Numbered from the stretch's first letter, positions 1 through 12,859 are shown. The stretch is 64,000 nucleotides of DNA from Phoronis australis (GCA_002633005.1 NMRA01000007.1:3313-67312), one strand, 5' to 3'. Numbers and translations: made by a program. Notes: generated by a model from the sequence alone, not told the origin.

Positions 1-878
1 CTCAAGTCAAACCCCGACCGCGCACGTGCGGGTGTCATATCAAGAAGCCTAAGTGATACTAAAAACTGCAGTGAGTTTGCACGTGCTTTAGTCGTCTGCA
101 CTAATTCATCGAAACGACTTGGCGCCGTCATCAGATTTCATTTTATGGATAATTTTGTTGCGAATGGACCTGGGTTCTAGCAGCATATATGTCAAAACAC
201 TCGAGCTGAAATTTGGCGACAAGGTGCCCGCGGCCATTACATGGTTAGTCAGTTTTCCGCGGTGTGGCGTATGGAGAAACATGGTTTCCAATATTTAGGT
301 TCTCCGAAGGTTTAGTTGTTGTGTTTTTTGAAGATCAGTCGGAACATAAATGTGGCTTTCAGTGACAAGATATAGTAACAGAACAATTCCGTGAAGGTAA
401 ATATTTATTTCAGCAAAGAATTTACAACAATCCGTAGTATTTGCAATTAAATATAATGCAAAATGTGCCAAAACGTCCGATAATTAGGTCACTTGACTGT
501 AGAGCACATTGTGTCTCAGAAAGGCTGATGGGATTTTTCAAATGTTTCACCTTCCATGAGGTACAATAAACATTACTGGCACTTTCATCACTTTCCAAAT
601 TAAAAATATGAATTCTCCTCTAAATGTTGCAACAAATATAAATGAAAGGAAAAAGTAGAATAGTGCAACAGAATTTTTGAGATTTCATCTTGAATACATA
701 TAATCAAGATTTAGTCATGTTATCAATATTGCTGTCTATACTATGTGAACGTAGTTTTTGCTAAATTTTACAAAAGAATGTGGTTACTTACTTTGTGACA
801 AGTTAAAACACTGACACTGAAACATGTGCCTATTCTTCAAATAAGAACTGTTGTAGGACAATTTTAAAATTTGTTTAC

Positions 879-3800
879 CTGAGGTTTCTGCGGAATAGGT
901 GGCAAAAGGGCACTCTTGGACACCCCGTACTTTTTACAGGTTGGGTCAAAAGGTTCCTCGGTCACTTTTTCCTTTTTATGGCTTCTTGGTCGAGTACTTC
1001 GCAAAATAAATTCCATATCATCAGGATAACTGAAAATTAAATTTGTAAAATGAAGCGTTCATTTAGTGGCAAGAAGTGACACCTGGGGTTCATTTCATGA
1101 GCGCTACCATTTCACAGTTGCTGGAAAAAGCTTTAGCCAAGTACTTATGAGTGCATCACAGACTAGAAATAATTTATTGAAATTATGTCAGTAAATTATA
1201 GTTATATGCAGCAACTCAAGGACTGTAATTTTGCTCAAATGAGATTTAAATTATTTTCAGAAATAGCTGTGGGGAGCGTAAGACCAGATTTCTGACTTAA
1301 GTCTTACATCACTTTTCGTGAAACAGAACCCTGGGCTTGGGTGGAATTGACACTTTGTAAGTGGATGACACCAGGATCAAGAGTTTGCTTGCCATGGCCG
1401 GTCATTTTGTGAGCCTAACACAGTTTCCAGCAATAACAAAACATCAGTTCTTCCCTGAAGCCCAAAATAACTTTTTATCTGAGTAAGAACAACAAGCACT
1501 TTCATAGAAGCTTCATATGCAAGTTTTGTGTGTCACTAGGCATACTGTGTCCCCTCTACATACAATAAGCATTGTGAAAGTACAACATTGTCTTTCGCTG
1601 TTCTGTAAGATGGGCTGAGTCAAAGGAAGACATGCGATTTCTGTCATTCACGGACATTTTGAAACATTAGACATATTTGCGTGGATCATTTTAATATCCC
1701 ACTGCATGACAGTGGTGATCTGACGATGTGATGTTTGCAAAGAACTGATAAAAAATGCTGGAAAATATACCTTACAAGGTGCTGTCCACCAACTAGCCTT
1801 CCCCATCTAGAGACAAGGTCTATTTCATCATGTAGCGGCAACATCAGAAAATGGCTATTTGTGAGCTATGAAAAACCATTTCACGCATGTATTGTCCACC
1901 CAGATGAACAAAGAAATGAATCCATACAGAACATGAGCACAAACAATATACACCACGTAGATGTACTTACGGTTTATACGGCGAGTCGTATATGCCTGGC
2001 ACCACCTTTGTACTGAGGAGATAGTGGTGTTTGCTGGCGTGTTCCTCCAACTGCTTGCGTGCCATCTCCTCCTCGGCCAATCTCCGCAGGTGGTCCTGCT
2101 GGTCTTTGTAGTCGTTCAGTTCTCGCCTGGAATGATGGTGTCATTGGTCACATTGGAGTTGTTTAATTATTTGCCTTTTACACTTTCTGCAATATGTGGC
2201 CTTCAAGGGAAATGAGATTGTGAATATAACCCGGGGGGTGGTGCATTTCTGGAGGTCAATTAGACGACATGCCGCACATTGTAGTACGTATGGAGTTCCC
2301 CCATGAAGCTCCGCAAGACTCGAGGTCTGTACAAAATTTGCATCTGGTCTAAAACGCTCTCCTTTACATAACGCTATAGGTAAGTATAAGTGTTTCATAA
2401 GTCTGGTGTTGTACAGCATGGGTTAATGCGATGAATAACACCATCTAAGTCAATCAAAAAAGGGAAATTTCAAAAACCAAGGAAAAGAAACACTCATAAT
2501 ATGATTTTGGAAAGATTAAACACAGAAAAGCATGGAAAATGTGTTTGTAGAGCCCGTGTGGAACACTGATTAAAAAAGGTAGACACTCCACTGTCTCCCC
2601 TCTATAGATCCCAAATAAATAACTACATGGTAGTAATGCCGGGGAACTTTGATTTCTTATTCTGACTATTCTATTATAGCCAATCAACAACATTAAGATT
2701 TGAGATGACACCACACAATATTGAAAAAACCTTCAAGCACTGGTAACTTGGAAATGTCATAATACCCCTCATGATATCCAAGATCCGTCTATGGTTTGGT
2801 CTGTATACTTTAAAATATTCACAAACAGTGCAGTTTAAAAGTAAGAGTCGTTGTCCATGACAATCCTTCCAGATAAGAGCCAGATGCAGCTCTATGTCAT
2901 ACCCATACCTGACAAGATCGTTCTTGGTCATCAAGCCCTCGAGATACTTCTTACGGCTATAGTAGTTAAATATGTATTTCCTTGTGTAGTACCCCTTCCA
3001 GACTTTCTGAATCTGCCAAGAAATTATTTGTGAAATTCATAAGATATCAGTTTATTGCTGATTAATTTGCCAAGACATCAAAATGAGCTAATAATCTTTA
3101 TAATTTCAACTCCTAAGGTGACATGGAAGATACTAATTACCTTCACATTTCTCATATGACATAATATTTTGTATCCCATTGTATTGTCACAGAAGTTACA
3201 ACCTCGACTGTATGCTCTACAAATTAACTATATTTCAGAATCACATACAAAGGTGTCACTATACAGATGAGAACGACGAAAAATAATTCTGTAACACGTG
3301 CTATGTGTACATTATACCAACGCCTGACAGATGTGTATGCGTGTGCCTCTGTAGACTTCCTCACCTCCTGTTTGTATAACATTTGGTTATTATTTTTTAA
3401 AGATAAATTTTTAGAAAATCAGGAAAAATGATAAGCGAAGACCAACTCACTTTCACAGCCTGTGCGTTGTAAAAGTTGAGCCTCATAATGAACACGTCAT
3501 TTTTCAGTTTAAGTCTGTAAGCTTTTCGTCCCAAATGTCCCCTCCACGTGCTCTGTATAATGACTGCGCTGTCATGTAAAAATCTGCAAACAGAGACCAG
3601 ATGTACAGCATGACCTTAACCATAATGACTGCGCTGTCATGTAAAATCTGCAAACAGAGACCAGATGTACAGCATGACCTTAACCATAATGACTGCGCTG
3701 TCATGTAAAAATCTGCAAACAGAGACCAGATGTTAAGCATGAGCTTAACCATAATGACTGCTCTGACATGTAAAAATCTGCAAACAGAGACCAGATGTTA

Positions 3801-5987
3801 AGCATGACCTTAACCATAATGACTGCGCCGTCATGTAAAAATCTGCAGAGACCAGATGTTAAGCATGACCTTAACCATAATGACTGCGCTGTCATGTAAA
3901 AATCTGCAAACAGAGACCAGATGTTAAGCATGAGCTTAACCATAATGACTGCTCTGACATGTAAAAATCTGCAAACAGAGACCAGATGTTAAGCATGACC
4001 TTAACCATAATGACTGCGCTGTCATGTAAAAATCTGCAAACAGAGACCAGATGTTAAGCATGAGCTTAACCAATATCTGACGAGAACAATCTACTAACTC
4101 ATCTCGTAAAAACTGTGAGACATTCATCATCCCAGCTCTAGACAGCTCCGTGACAATGGAAGTTTGAAATGTCAAGCCAATCATATCATTTTTGAGCATC
4201 AGTTTATTTGCGATAGAACTAACAAAATTAAATGTAACGCATTATTTTTAAAAACAGACAGATCATGTAACATTGGGTAATGAAATATGTTGAAGTAAAT
4301 TTCATAAAGTCATGGAGAGTGTAACACAATTTTAAACATTTGAGTTTACTTTCATGTTACAGAACTGAATTAAACATGATCTAAGGGATAAAACACCTGT
4401 GATTCTGCTTACTTTAGATCACCTTGGATGCAATTCAGGCAAAACATTTGCTTTTGGTTTGTTTTAAAACTGTAAAAAGCTTTTTCTCCATTTGCTTCAA
4501 GTCAAGATTCATAAGAAGCAAAGGCATGCTTGTGAGAATAACAATTTATTATGTTCTGACCTTGTGTTAAACTAATTACCTTAAGTACGCCCGAACTTTT
4601 TGTCCACGGTACCAGGACTGAACTCTGGTAATGGCCTCTGTCTCTTTTTGTCTCTCTTCATGAGCAACACTAAAACAGACAAGACAGAAGTCAAGAAGTG
4701 TAGGTTAATTCACAAGTCAGTTTTCTCTAACTAGTAAGTAAGCAAGTAAGTGAGCAAGCAAAAAGTTTATTTCACATCGGTTTGACAATTTAACACTAGA
4801 ACTGGTGCTAGTAACTGATATAAAATGTGAAGTAATATGTACAAAAGACAAGGCTAAGCACTCAGAGTAAATGAACATACAAGACTTATAAAGCATGAAA
4901 TGACAAAATTTGGCAATGTAGGCAAAGTTGGCATTAACAAACTTGGTATAAGTGTTAATGCATTGGTAGAGAAATCAAGATTTTGACAGTATCTCACACT
5001 TTCAGGAAGCTTATTACAAGGCAGAGAAAGCCCTTGGGTGGTAAATGGAGCAACTGACTTGGGGCACATATAGTGAGTTTTACAACCTTTGGGTAATATC
5101 AGATCAATTCGAACTTCATTTAAAGGAAGCAATGTGACATAGTTGTAGGAATGGAACATGGTCCTTGGTGCAATCAAAAAGTCTTGCACTCCATGAGTTA
5201 TACTAGTGGGACCACCCTGCCGCACACTTTAACCACAGATGCCCATGCGAGACAAATCAAACATTATCATGATGGGGTTAATTATCAATATCAAAATCAC
5301 CCCAGGCCAGGTGTTACATGACTTTTGATTACAATTGACAGGACTGAACTAGCAGTAAAATGAACACTAATTGCGTATTTTTTCCGTTTAAAAACCAACT
5401 GATTTTTATGCTAGATCTTCCAACGCTAAGTGGTTGTTGTGTTAATACTGGCAATACTCGCAGACAATCTAGATTTTATCAACATTGTTCATGAAAGTCA
5501 CACGCCATCAATCTAGCAAAGACCCTAACCATCTCACTGTGGAACACCGATTGTGTGGTAGGGGAACACAAGCACTGTGTCAGTGACTCGGATGAAATGG
5601 ATAATCTTCTGTTAAGTATACTGCAGTATAACACAGTTCCATGCGTAGTGTTGGTTTCTTTTCGTTTATTTGTTTAATGATGAATAACATGTGATAGTGG
5701 CAAAGTCATGTCAGAACACCAACACTGAATCTCTATTTGGAACTCAGGAGTCAAAAATTAATGACGATATGCCGATTGCGACGGCGAGGATAGTCGGAAG
5801 CCAAGTAAGCTAGTCTGCCCATAAACTTATATTTCATTTAGTTCTGACGAAAAGTATTTCATAGACTCCAAAATAAGATTAAAATGCTTGTAGAGACGCA
5901 TTAGCTAACTGCAACTCACTTTTGTCGGTCAAAAACCTCTTTAACCATGGCTCCTTTCTCAGCCATCAACTTCACCATGGTCGCCAT
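879..5987 (-). CDS. SPATA17: SPATA17, IQ-motif flagellar protein (3' end missing)
   Basis: Six exons read on the minus strand: 5920-5987, 4580-4669, 3451-3583, 2909-3012, 1971-2126 and 879-1029. All have GT-AG borders and compatible phases, giving 234 residues. Three IQ calmodulin-binding motifs are visible: residues 36-53 (AITRVQSWYRGQKVRAYL), about 59-73 (AVIIQSTWRGHLGRK) and from 98 (IQKVWKGYYTRKYIFNYY). The family block HHYLLSTKVVPGIYDSPY (about 165-182) and a later LLPPI segment follow. The order and spacing match vertebrate SPATA17, a protein of about 360 residues linked to sperm flagella and cilia. The last 120 or so residues should lie left of the window. The start is the first ATG of a conserved frame. 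A second in-frame ATG three codons later cannot be excluded. I am confident of the family; the remaining C-terminal exons are not seen. Confidence 0.92.
3557..4073 (-). repeat. Eight-copy 65-bp minisatellite made of splice acceptor plus exon head
   Basis: Copies begin (plus strand, ATAATGACTG) at 3557, 3622, 3686, 3751, 3816, 3877, 3942 and 4007. Spacing is 65 bp except 64 and 61 where one and four bases are lost. Read on the minus strand, each unit holds a branch-like CTTAAC or variant, the tract TCTCTGTTTGCAG and about 28 bases equal to the start of SPATA17 exon 3. Copy 1 runs on into the true exon. Copies 4 and 7 share GCTCTGACAT instead of GCGCTGTCAT, which suggests multi-unit duplication. 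Confidence 0.95.
4854..5225 (-). mobile_element. Possible non-LTR retrotransposon 3' remnant
   Basis: A 123-residue open frame in SPATA17 intron 1. It contains an HSYN motif, ILPKGCKTHYM, SVAPFTTQGLSLPCNKLPESVR and NLDFSTNAL. This order resembles the end of LINE reverse transcriptase ORFs, where (Y/F)NTR, a GA-LWNSLP-like block and a K-L terminus occur. No catalytic reverse transcriptase motif is present. The match is by eye and weak; it may be chance. Confidence 0.35.
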
Positions 5988-6007
5988 CTTGGCATCTCTA
6001 TTGACAA

Positions 6008-6027
6008 GTTGCTAGGTCGTGACGTCA
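6008..6027. promoter_or_regulatory. CRE palindrome and RFX X-box half-site upstream of SPATA17
   Basis: A perfect TGACGTCA (CRE) lies at 6020-6027 and GTTGCT (reverse AGCAAC, an RFX X-box half) at 6008-6013, 21-40 bases upstream of the SPATA17 ATG. On the minus strand the pair reads GTCACG-ACCT-AGCAAC, an X-box-like palindrome with one mismatch and a 4-base spacer. Cilia genes are commonly controlled by RFX, so this fits the gene, but it is a motif match only. Confidence 0.4.
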
Positions 6028-6631
6028 CAGGCAGCCCCTAACAGTAACTCAGTGGCGGTGGTCACTCACGAACTAGCATGGGCGCTGGAACCAGTCTGGC
6101 AGGTTTAGTGGTTGCCGTACCAACGTTTTCCAGGACATATGTAAAAAAGGCATTTCGAGGCCTGTAGAATGCACCAAATGAGGCTTGAGTTCTCAAAGTT
6201 TTCTGGGAGAGGCCACCAGACGCCCCCTACCGGAGACAGTATCCCTCTTGTCCCGGCCAGTGTACTTCCCCGGGTACTATACACAATGTCTCGTCGACGG
6301 CACTCATAAAGGCCCGTAGGAAGGAAAAAATTATTGGGGGTGCACAAACCAATTTGATTTCGCCGACCTATCCCCTTGCTATCGTCACGCCCCCCACCAT
6401 ACATAACGTAGAATTGCCGTGAGGACTTCTCAGGGACCTCAGCCGAGGGGGTCTCACACTCCACTGATTTGTCCACATTATTTTGAAAACGCTTTGTCCA
6501 GTCACACATTGTGTGTCAAAAAGAGATAAGCATACCAGCAGCTAACGTAGCAAGTAGAACTACTCTAGTTTGTCACATTGGTGTAGAAGGCTCACAGGTG
6601 AACTGTGGGTTTTCTGTTGACCCCAGCCCAA

Positions 6632-6671
6632 GACCGTCCGGAGTTGCACCCTATACCAACTCCGGACGGTC
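6632..6671. repeat. Perfect 15-bp inverted repeat, 10-nt loop
   Basis: GACCGTCCGGAGTTG at 6632-6646 is followed by its exact reverse complement at 6657-6671. It is GC-rich within AT-rich DNA. No T-run follows, and animals do not use such terminators. Confidence 0.95.
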
Positions 6672-9568
6672 ACCCCAATGGTAGCCTCGACAGCAGTGTT
6701 TTCCACATGTGGGAATTCCTTACAAACAACTCATAGTAACCATCTTCAAAAGAGATACTATTCTTGTAAAAATATGGAGTAACATTATTTTATAACTAAC
6801 CATCGTTAAATAGTCCTTTTATGTAATTAAAAAACAGCGGTCTTCACGTTCTTTAAAATTCCTGACTCCCTTTCGATGGCGGTCAATCCTATTGTATTTT
6901 TTCACATTTTTGGTTGTTTGGGTCGAATGTCTTGATACTGTTGTGCTGTGCATGAATGTTTTGTGTTTTTGATCAAATTTCGAATCACAGTTTCCCTCGT
7001 GACTGAATACTTGGCAGTGTTGGATGTACGTGTAAGGAGGGACAGAGGGACATTTCTCTCAACTGCTCTACCGAGAGAGGGTCCCGTCTGAAATGGGACA
7101 ACTTAATAATGAAAAGCTAAACATCATTAAGCTTGGAAAAGAGTGACAGTTCCATGATTTCAACGTCGTGTGGTCAGACGACGGTGCAGGAAGTGATCCT
7201 CTTCAACATGAAAGTTAGTTGCACGATTTCACAAAAAACAGGGAAATAGACGTAATTGAGTCCAACATTGGGTCTTCTCTCCGTGAGCTTACCCTTAAGA
7301 ATTTGTCAATAGAAATATAAAAACTGTGGTCACTTGAATGTCATCAATGGCCTCCTTCAGACGTGGGGCCCCTCTATGTAAAAATATCTATTTTTTCAAA
7401 AATCAAGAAATGTGCATCAATTGATGATATCTGTCAGGTCATCAATTTTTGTCAAGTGATATACAATTCGAGAAAAAAGCGACAGGTGTCTGCCAGAAAG
7501 GGGCCTCTGGAAATTGCAGTTACAAAACTTAAAAACCCATTAAGTTAATACGCTCAGCAAAAGCTTCGCTTTACAAATTTTGTCGATTTTTCGAAATATA
7601 TGCATGAATCATTACGTGCACGTTTCCAGGTGCATTTAGACGACCCGTGCTGCAAAAGCGGAGACCCCAACAACAATGTTCTGGCCAGGGTCCTCAAAAG
7701 GTAAACCATGCACTGATACTGAGATGTAAAATGTTCTCTTGAGTTTTCTCTCGCATTTAGCAGTCTTTCTTTTCTCGACTGTCCCCGCCCCACGCGTCGG
7801 TTGCCACGGTTTAACCCTGACGCTCGAAAAATTTTTAGGAGGTCCGTGCCCCCCCGCTTCCTACGGCCCTGTCATATTATCATAACAATGATGTTTAATC
7901 TCTTTTATCTCTTCCACGCTTTACAACGGAAGCCAGTGTACACTTGGCCTAGTGGAAACAACAGAGTATTAGGCCTATAGACCTACTACTCAGTTTTGCC
8001 GGAGACAGGTTGTGTTCGGAATCCGCACAAAACCATACTGCATGTAATCTACTGGCTGATGTTTTAATTCCGAGTTCAATCGTAAGCAGTTCTATCATGC
8101 TGGGTAAAACATGCGACTCAATTGATAAACATTAACTATAGTCTATTGGATTTTTTCGATTCCCCGGGAGTTTAGTCGTAACTGAGAAGTTCTATACCCA
8201 TCTGGGAGAAAATCACTGCCAGCCAGTGAGATGAGACCGTGAGTGAAACTTTGTGTACCTATCAGTGCCGTGTTCTTTCTGTTAATTTTGGGTAGAGTGT
8301 CCGCCGGTCGATCGCTCGACTGGTGGGCGCACGCCCATATTGAAAATCCTAAAATCAACCGGATTAACTTTAACCGTCATGTTACCTGGCTCGTGAGTTT
8401 TGTAGTAGCTCATGGATCAGCTACCGTCGAATCTTTCGATTGACTAAAGGTTATCCAAGCTCTACACTGAAAGGCATCATGACAGTCGTTTCACTCCCGG
8501 GTACCTTGAATGGTAGGTTTCATTTGCTTGTCAGTTCCATTTTCTACCATATGACATGTGATGAACAGATTTGTCAACAAACCTGATCTATATTTTGCAT
8601 TTAGGTGGTGAGTTAGGAAGAAATCACGGTTCTAAGGAAAGCATACTTTTTCAGTTATCCTCCTACTTGCAAGAATTGACTGTCAGGTCAGAAGTCACAG
8701 TTTTTTGGGATTTATAGTAGTCAGTATTATTGTGAATTGACCTACGCTACACATCATCTTGTTCGTACTAAAATTTGAACATTTTGAAACTAAATACGAA
8801 CGGGGAAACATGTATCCATGGAAACGTGGAACAGGTACCATGAGTCATTTCTAGACGTTCTGACACCTGAAGTAATAGATATATTGGTGTGTTGCCCATC
8901 TTACAACTGAGTTCTATATAAAGGAAGACAGACATTTGATCACACTCAGTGTCACGTGATTGGGCTCTGCATAATATTATGATGACCGCATGGGCCCACT
9001 CTAGGAACCAGTGGTTCTTAGGCCGACTATAGCGTTGGCAGGGCTTGTTTTTATATTTCAACTAGCGAAGCGAGGACCATGTCAATCAGTTACGCAATTC
9101 AATTGACTCCATAGCACTATGCGAGTTTCCTGGAATAATCTGATAAAATGCAAACAGAATCGAAAGAAACCAAGCTTCGACCTAATAATTAACCTACTCC
9201 TCGCCTCTTACGCGGCATTGCTTGTATCAAATAGTTAACAACGAAATTACGGATAATGTTTGTGTATGATAAGCGTTTCCCGACAAACACTTTAATGGAA
9301 AGGGTTTGTAAATATGAGTAGCAAGCCCGTGGCGGCAATAAACGCCGTCTCCAAGAATTTATCCGATTACTCATTGGTTAGATCAGATGAATGTACAGGT
9401 AGTATTAGGTCACGAAAAGGTCATCTACGCATTCCGGTTATCTTGTCGTGCAAGAGTGAACGTTACGATAGATTTACTGTTATAGAGACGTGTTAGTTTA
9501 GTTCCTTTTGACACAACTAGTCTTGGATTCCGATTAAGGAGTGCCGTTGTTGTAAATTTCTATTGGAG

Positions 9569-12500
9569 ATGATTTTTTCTAATTCATCGGTGACGGGCGA
9601 AGTTGAGGACACCACGTATCTACTGTTCTACTATGGGACTTTGTGTGCTTTGACGTTGTTGACAATTTGCGGCAATTGTATGGTTATAATTGTGCTGTTG
9701 AAGAAGTGGAAAACGAAACATCTGGATCAAAATGTCATGGTTAATTTAGCTGTCTCCGATCTTCTCCTGGCTGTTGTGTTCACCATATACAATATTAGCC
9801 ATTTGGATGTACCTGCAATAACGAACAGATTGGGTAATTATTGAAGATTGATAATCTGCACTGAATTAGTGCATTAATGCGTCTGTCATCAAAACAGTTT
9901 CAACGATTGATGACAAGGAAAATTGTTTTGAACAAGGAACCGTATTAGTTCCTAGGTTTGAACCAACAGTTTTCTAAATCAATTGCATTCAGGTCTTTTT
10001 CAGTGCTGGTCGAACTAACTTGCGATGTCATAAAATTATTTAGTCATTTCGAATATATATAATCTTTTTACGGCAATTTAAGTGCATAATTTACAATACG
10101 TCAATCAAAAACAAGACCATACTGTGATTAGCAAAATTTTGTTTTTTACCTCGCGATTTTGACAGCGTAAACTTGGTGTTTTTATTACTTGGTGTGCGAT
10201 GATAATTTATGCATATACATAACATTTGTGTATGTTCGTAAACGCACAGTATACCGTAAAACAGTCTAGGCTATACAAGAACATGGCCTTATAGGCGCAA
10301 TAATGCATTTCCTTTAGCATGAGTCACGAGCAAATTATAAAGCTTTTGTAGACCATTGCCTTCGATACACGAGGTTTTACTATATAACTAGGGTGCGGAA
10401 TTTGTTCGCCGTTTCGTTTATTACCGGGTATGTAAATCAATTGTTTGTGATGAGACTATGATTTTTTGTTTTAGGTTACTGGCCAACATGCAGTGCGTTG
10501 ATTACTATTCTCCATGGTTGTCAATTGTCTTCTTCGTACAACTTGGTTGTGTTAGCTGCCACGCGCTATTTTGTTATCCAGAGACCATTTCTTGGCCAGA
10601 CATCAGACTTCGTTTACTATCAGCGCAAACTGCGCTTCGGGCTTGGCTTCCTTTGGCTGGTGTCTTTCGCTGTATCGTGTGCTATGTACGCGCGAACAAC
10701 TTACGGTAAAGTATATTTGTGACTAAGTGGACAGCTAAAATAATACCACTGGTTCCTTAAAAACCAGTTATCAAAAACATTATTTAAAGTTTACTTTAGA
10801 GTGAAAATTATAATCTATACCAGTGTTCGTTTAAAATGAATGGAAACTGACCCCATAATAATTAAGGCTCATGCAAGCGAGTCTTTTGCGGAAAGAAATT
10901 TCCTCAAAATATTTTCTAGAGAGGCTATAAAAGTCAGGATTTCCAAGAAATCTACCAAAAAAGACTGACGTAAACGACCCTGCTAACTCTAAATAAAAAA
11001 TCTAAATTTAACAATATTGTCAGAAGGAAAAAAGTAGGCTGCTATCGATTCACATCTCTTTTCAGAAAACCCCGCCTACAACGGTGTGTGCAGAAACGAA
11101 AAAGCTTTCAACGTAGACAGAATAATCATCGTCAGTTTTACTCTGGTTATTGTCCCTTGGCTGTGTATGCTTCTTATTTATATTCGCATCATTCAAGTCG
11201 CAAAGCAGCAGGTACAGATACCAACTGTGTAAAATAGGAATTTCCTTTTACTAACACAGTCCGAATTTCAGTCATGTTATTTCATTTGCTTTAACAACAT
11301 AAGAAAATGTTTAGCTGTTGGAATTAAAAAATGCATTACCGGATGAAGTTTATCAACAAACGTCCCTAAACGCTGGGGTTCATATATGTGTGCCCACGCT
11401 CTAAGGATATCAGTCACTGGATTCATTTATCACAGATTTTTAAGGGTATACCTGTCCACAATGTGTCAGTTTGAAACGTTAGTTTCTTTATGTGAAATTT
11501 AAGAATGTCTATCATTCAGATGTCCGTAATGCCTGTCCAGTCTCCACTCACCACGCCTACTCGCACGTGCTTTAATTCAATGAAGAAGTTCTGGGACCGC
11601 GAGGTCAAGGCCGTGTGTGTCATCGCCATCCTGTTGGGATACTTCATATTCGCTTGGACACCTGTAATCGTATATGTGTTTGTTGACATGATATGTTCCC
11701 CTGGATGTTATATCAACAGGTACCTCAGGTGAGTTGTTACTGAAATTTTCGACCCCCTTACTCATTTCGCGTCATCTGTTGTTGATAAAGGCAGTGTTTC
11801 ATTTTTTTTCAGTTTTGGTCAATTTGGCACATTTGACTAAAACAAAATCTGTTTTACAAATTGACGTGTTATACTATTTGTTCTCAGTACTGAATAAATT
11901 AGTACAGTTCGGTAGCAGCTCTTTGTTGACATAAACTTGATTAAATGGACGCTAAACCCTGTTTTGATGATTTCCATCAATCCTCGTTTTGTCACCTGTC
12001 AAACTTGAAAGTTAAACACGGAAATTAATTAAGAACTCATACTTTCTATGTCATAGATTGGACATTACGGTCCTTGTTAGGTGGTCTATTCTCACATTCG
12101 CTAAAAGCGTACTAGATCACGCTTGCTCGTTTAGCAGACTTTGAAAAGACTTTTCACATTTTCCTCCATTTTTAGGATTGTCGAGGGTTACAGAGCATTA
12201 TTTTGTTGTAGGAGAATTGGATTGGAAATTCGTTTTAGTATCTGTTAATAGAACAAAACCGGGTTCGGTATCCTTTTAAGATCACGACTGAGAGGATACG
12301 AGAGAGTTTTGTGAAGCTTTCTGTTTTAATCAAGTAATAAATAAATGAGTACAGATTGTTGGTTTTCTGTAATTCCGCTCCTTTTGGGCCAACATAGAAT
12401 TGTGGAAAAGATAACACATGAATCAAACCCCTGTTTTTCACCGTTGTCAAAGGAAATGTTCTCTGTTGTTTCAGGGCATCAGCTCGTTTATTGTGTCACA

Positions 12501-12760
12501 CGAATACCGGTGTCAATATCTTCATCTACGCTCTGCGACTGCCAGAATTTAAGACATCTCTCCGTAAATGCTGTAAACTTATTTATTGTTGTGTCACAGT
12601 CAAATGCGAGTGCGAACTGCGTTCCACGGTAACACCGGATGTCACGAATCTCGCCATCAGTCAGACAGATAGTTCAAATATCGCGCCAACATATCTGCCA
12701 ACAATATCACACGGAGTCAGTAGGGTGTCCTCTGTTGTTTTGCATGAAGATTTGTTATGA
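9569..12760 (+). CDS. Class A (rhodopsin-like) orphan GPCR, five exons
   Basis: Exons 9569-9833, 10475-10705, 11066-11211, 11520-11728 and 12475-12760 splice in frame to 378 residues ending in TGA. All seven helices are present: GN in TM1 (N36), LAVSD in TM2 (D64), C94 at the top of TM3, ATRYF at 117-121 (R119 exactly 25 after C94, as in position 3.50), a Trp in TM4, an ECL2 Cys in GVCRNE, IVPW in TM5, FAWTP in TM6 (W260, P262) and NIFIY in TM7 (298-302). An N-terminal NSS is a glycosylation site. CCKLIYCC after helix 8 could be palmitoylated. DRY is TRY and NPxxY is NIFIY, so it is divergent. The ligand is unknown: it is neither an opsin (no TM7 lysine) nor an obvious amine receptor. The start is the first ATG of the exon-1 frame. 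Confidence 0.93.
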
Positions 12761-12859
12761 CTTTCCTGGTTATCTCTTCCTGCTTTTACGGAATCCCTAA
12801 AACACATGGCGTGTGTATCACTTGGAATGTTGGACTATTTCTTATGTAATAACGAAGTT

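Larger units (their letters stand above)
5988..9568. other. Intergenic region between SPATA17 and the GPCR
   Basis: No gene is supported in these 3.6 kb. A 134-residue minus frame at 6105-6509 has an ATG but no recognisable domain. There is a perfect 15-bp hairpin at 6632-6671. A CTTCCTACGGCCCTG sequence at about 7858-7872 looks like one end of a hAT-type element, with a weak inverted counterpart near 6310. A 60-residue ATG frame at 9314-9496 could be an upstream ORF in the GPCR 5' leader. Confidence 0.5.

Noticed and set aside
3504-4199. Three 80-87 codon minus frames reading MVKLMLNIWSLFADFYM-type repeats
   Set aside because: They are translations of the 65-bp non-coding repeat array; the frame drifts because 65 is not a multiple of three.
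6105-6509. 134-codon minus frame with an ATG upstream of SPATA17
   Set aside because: No domain, no splice context and no compositional sign of coding. It is probably a chance frame in a GC-richer stretch.
8243-8443. 66-codon plus frame whose start looks like a signal peptide (MKLCVPISAVFFLLIL)
   Set aside because: The first codon is GTG, not ATG, and an in-frame TGA precedes it directly. There is no convincing upstream exon, so a secreted product is not supported.
9314-9496. 60-codon plus frame before the GPCR
   Set aside because: It has a real ATG but no similarity. At most it is an upstream ORF in the leader, so it was not called a gene.
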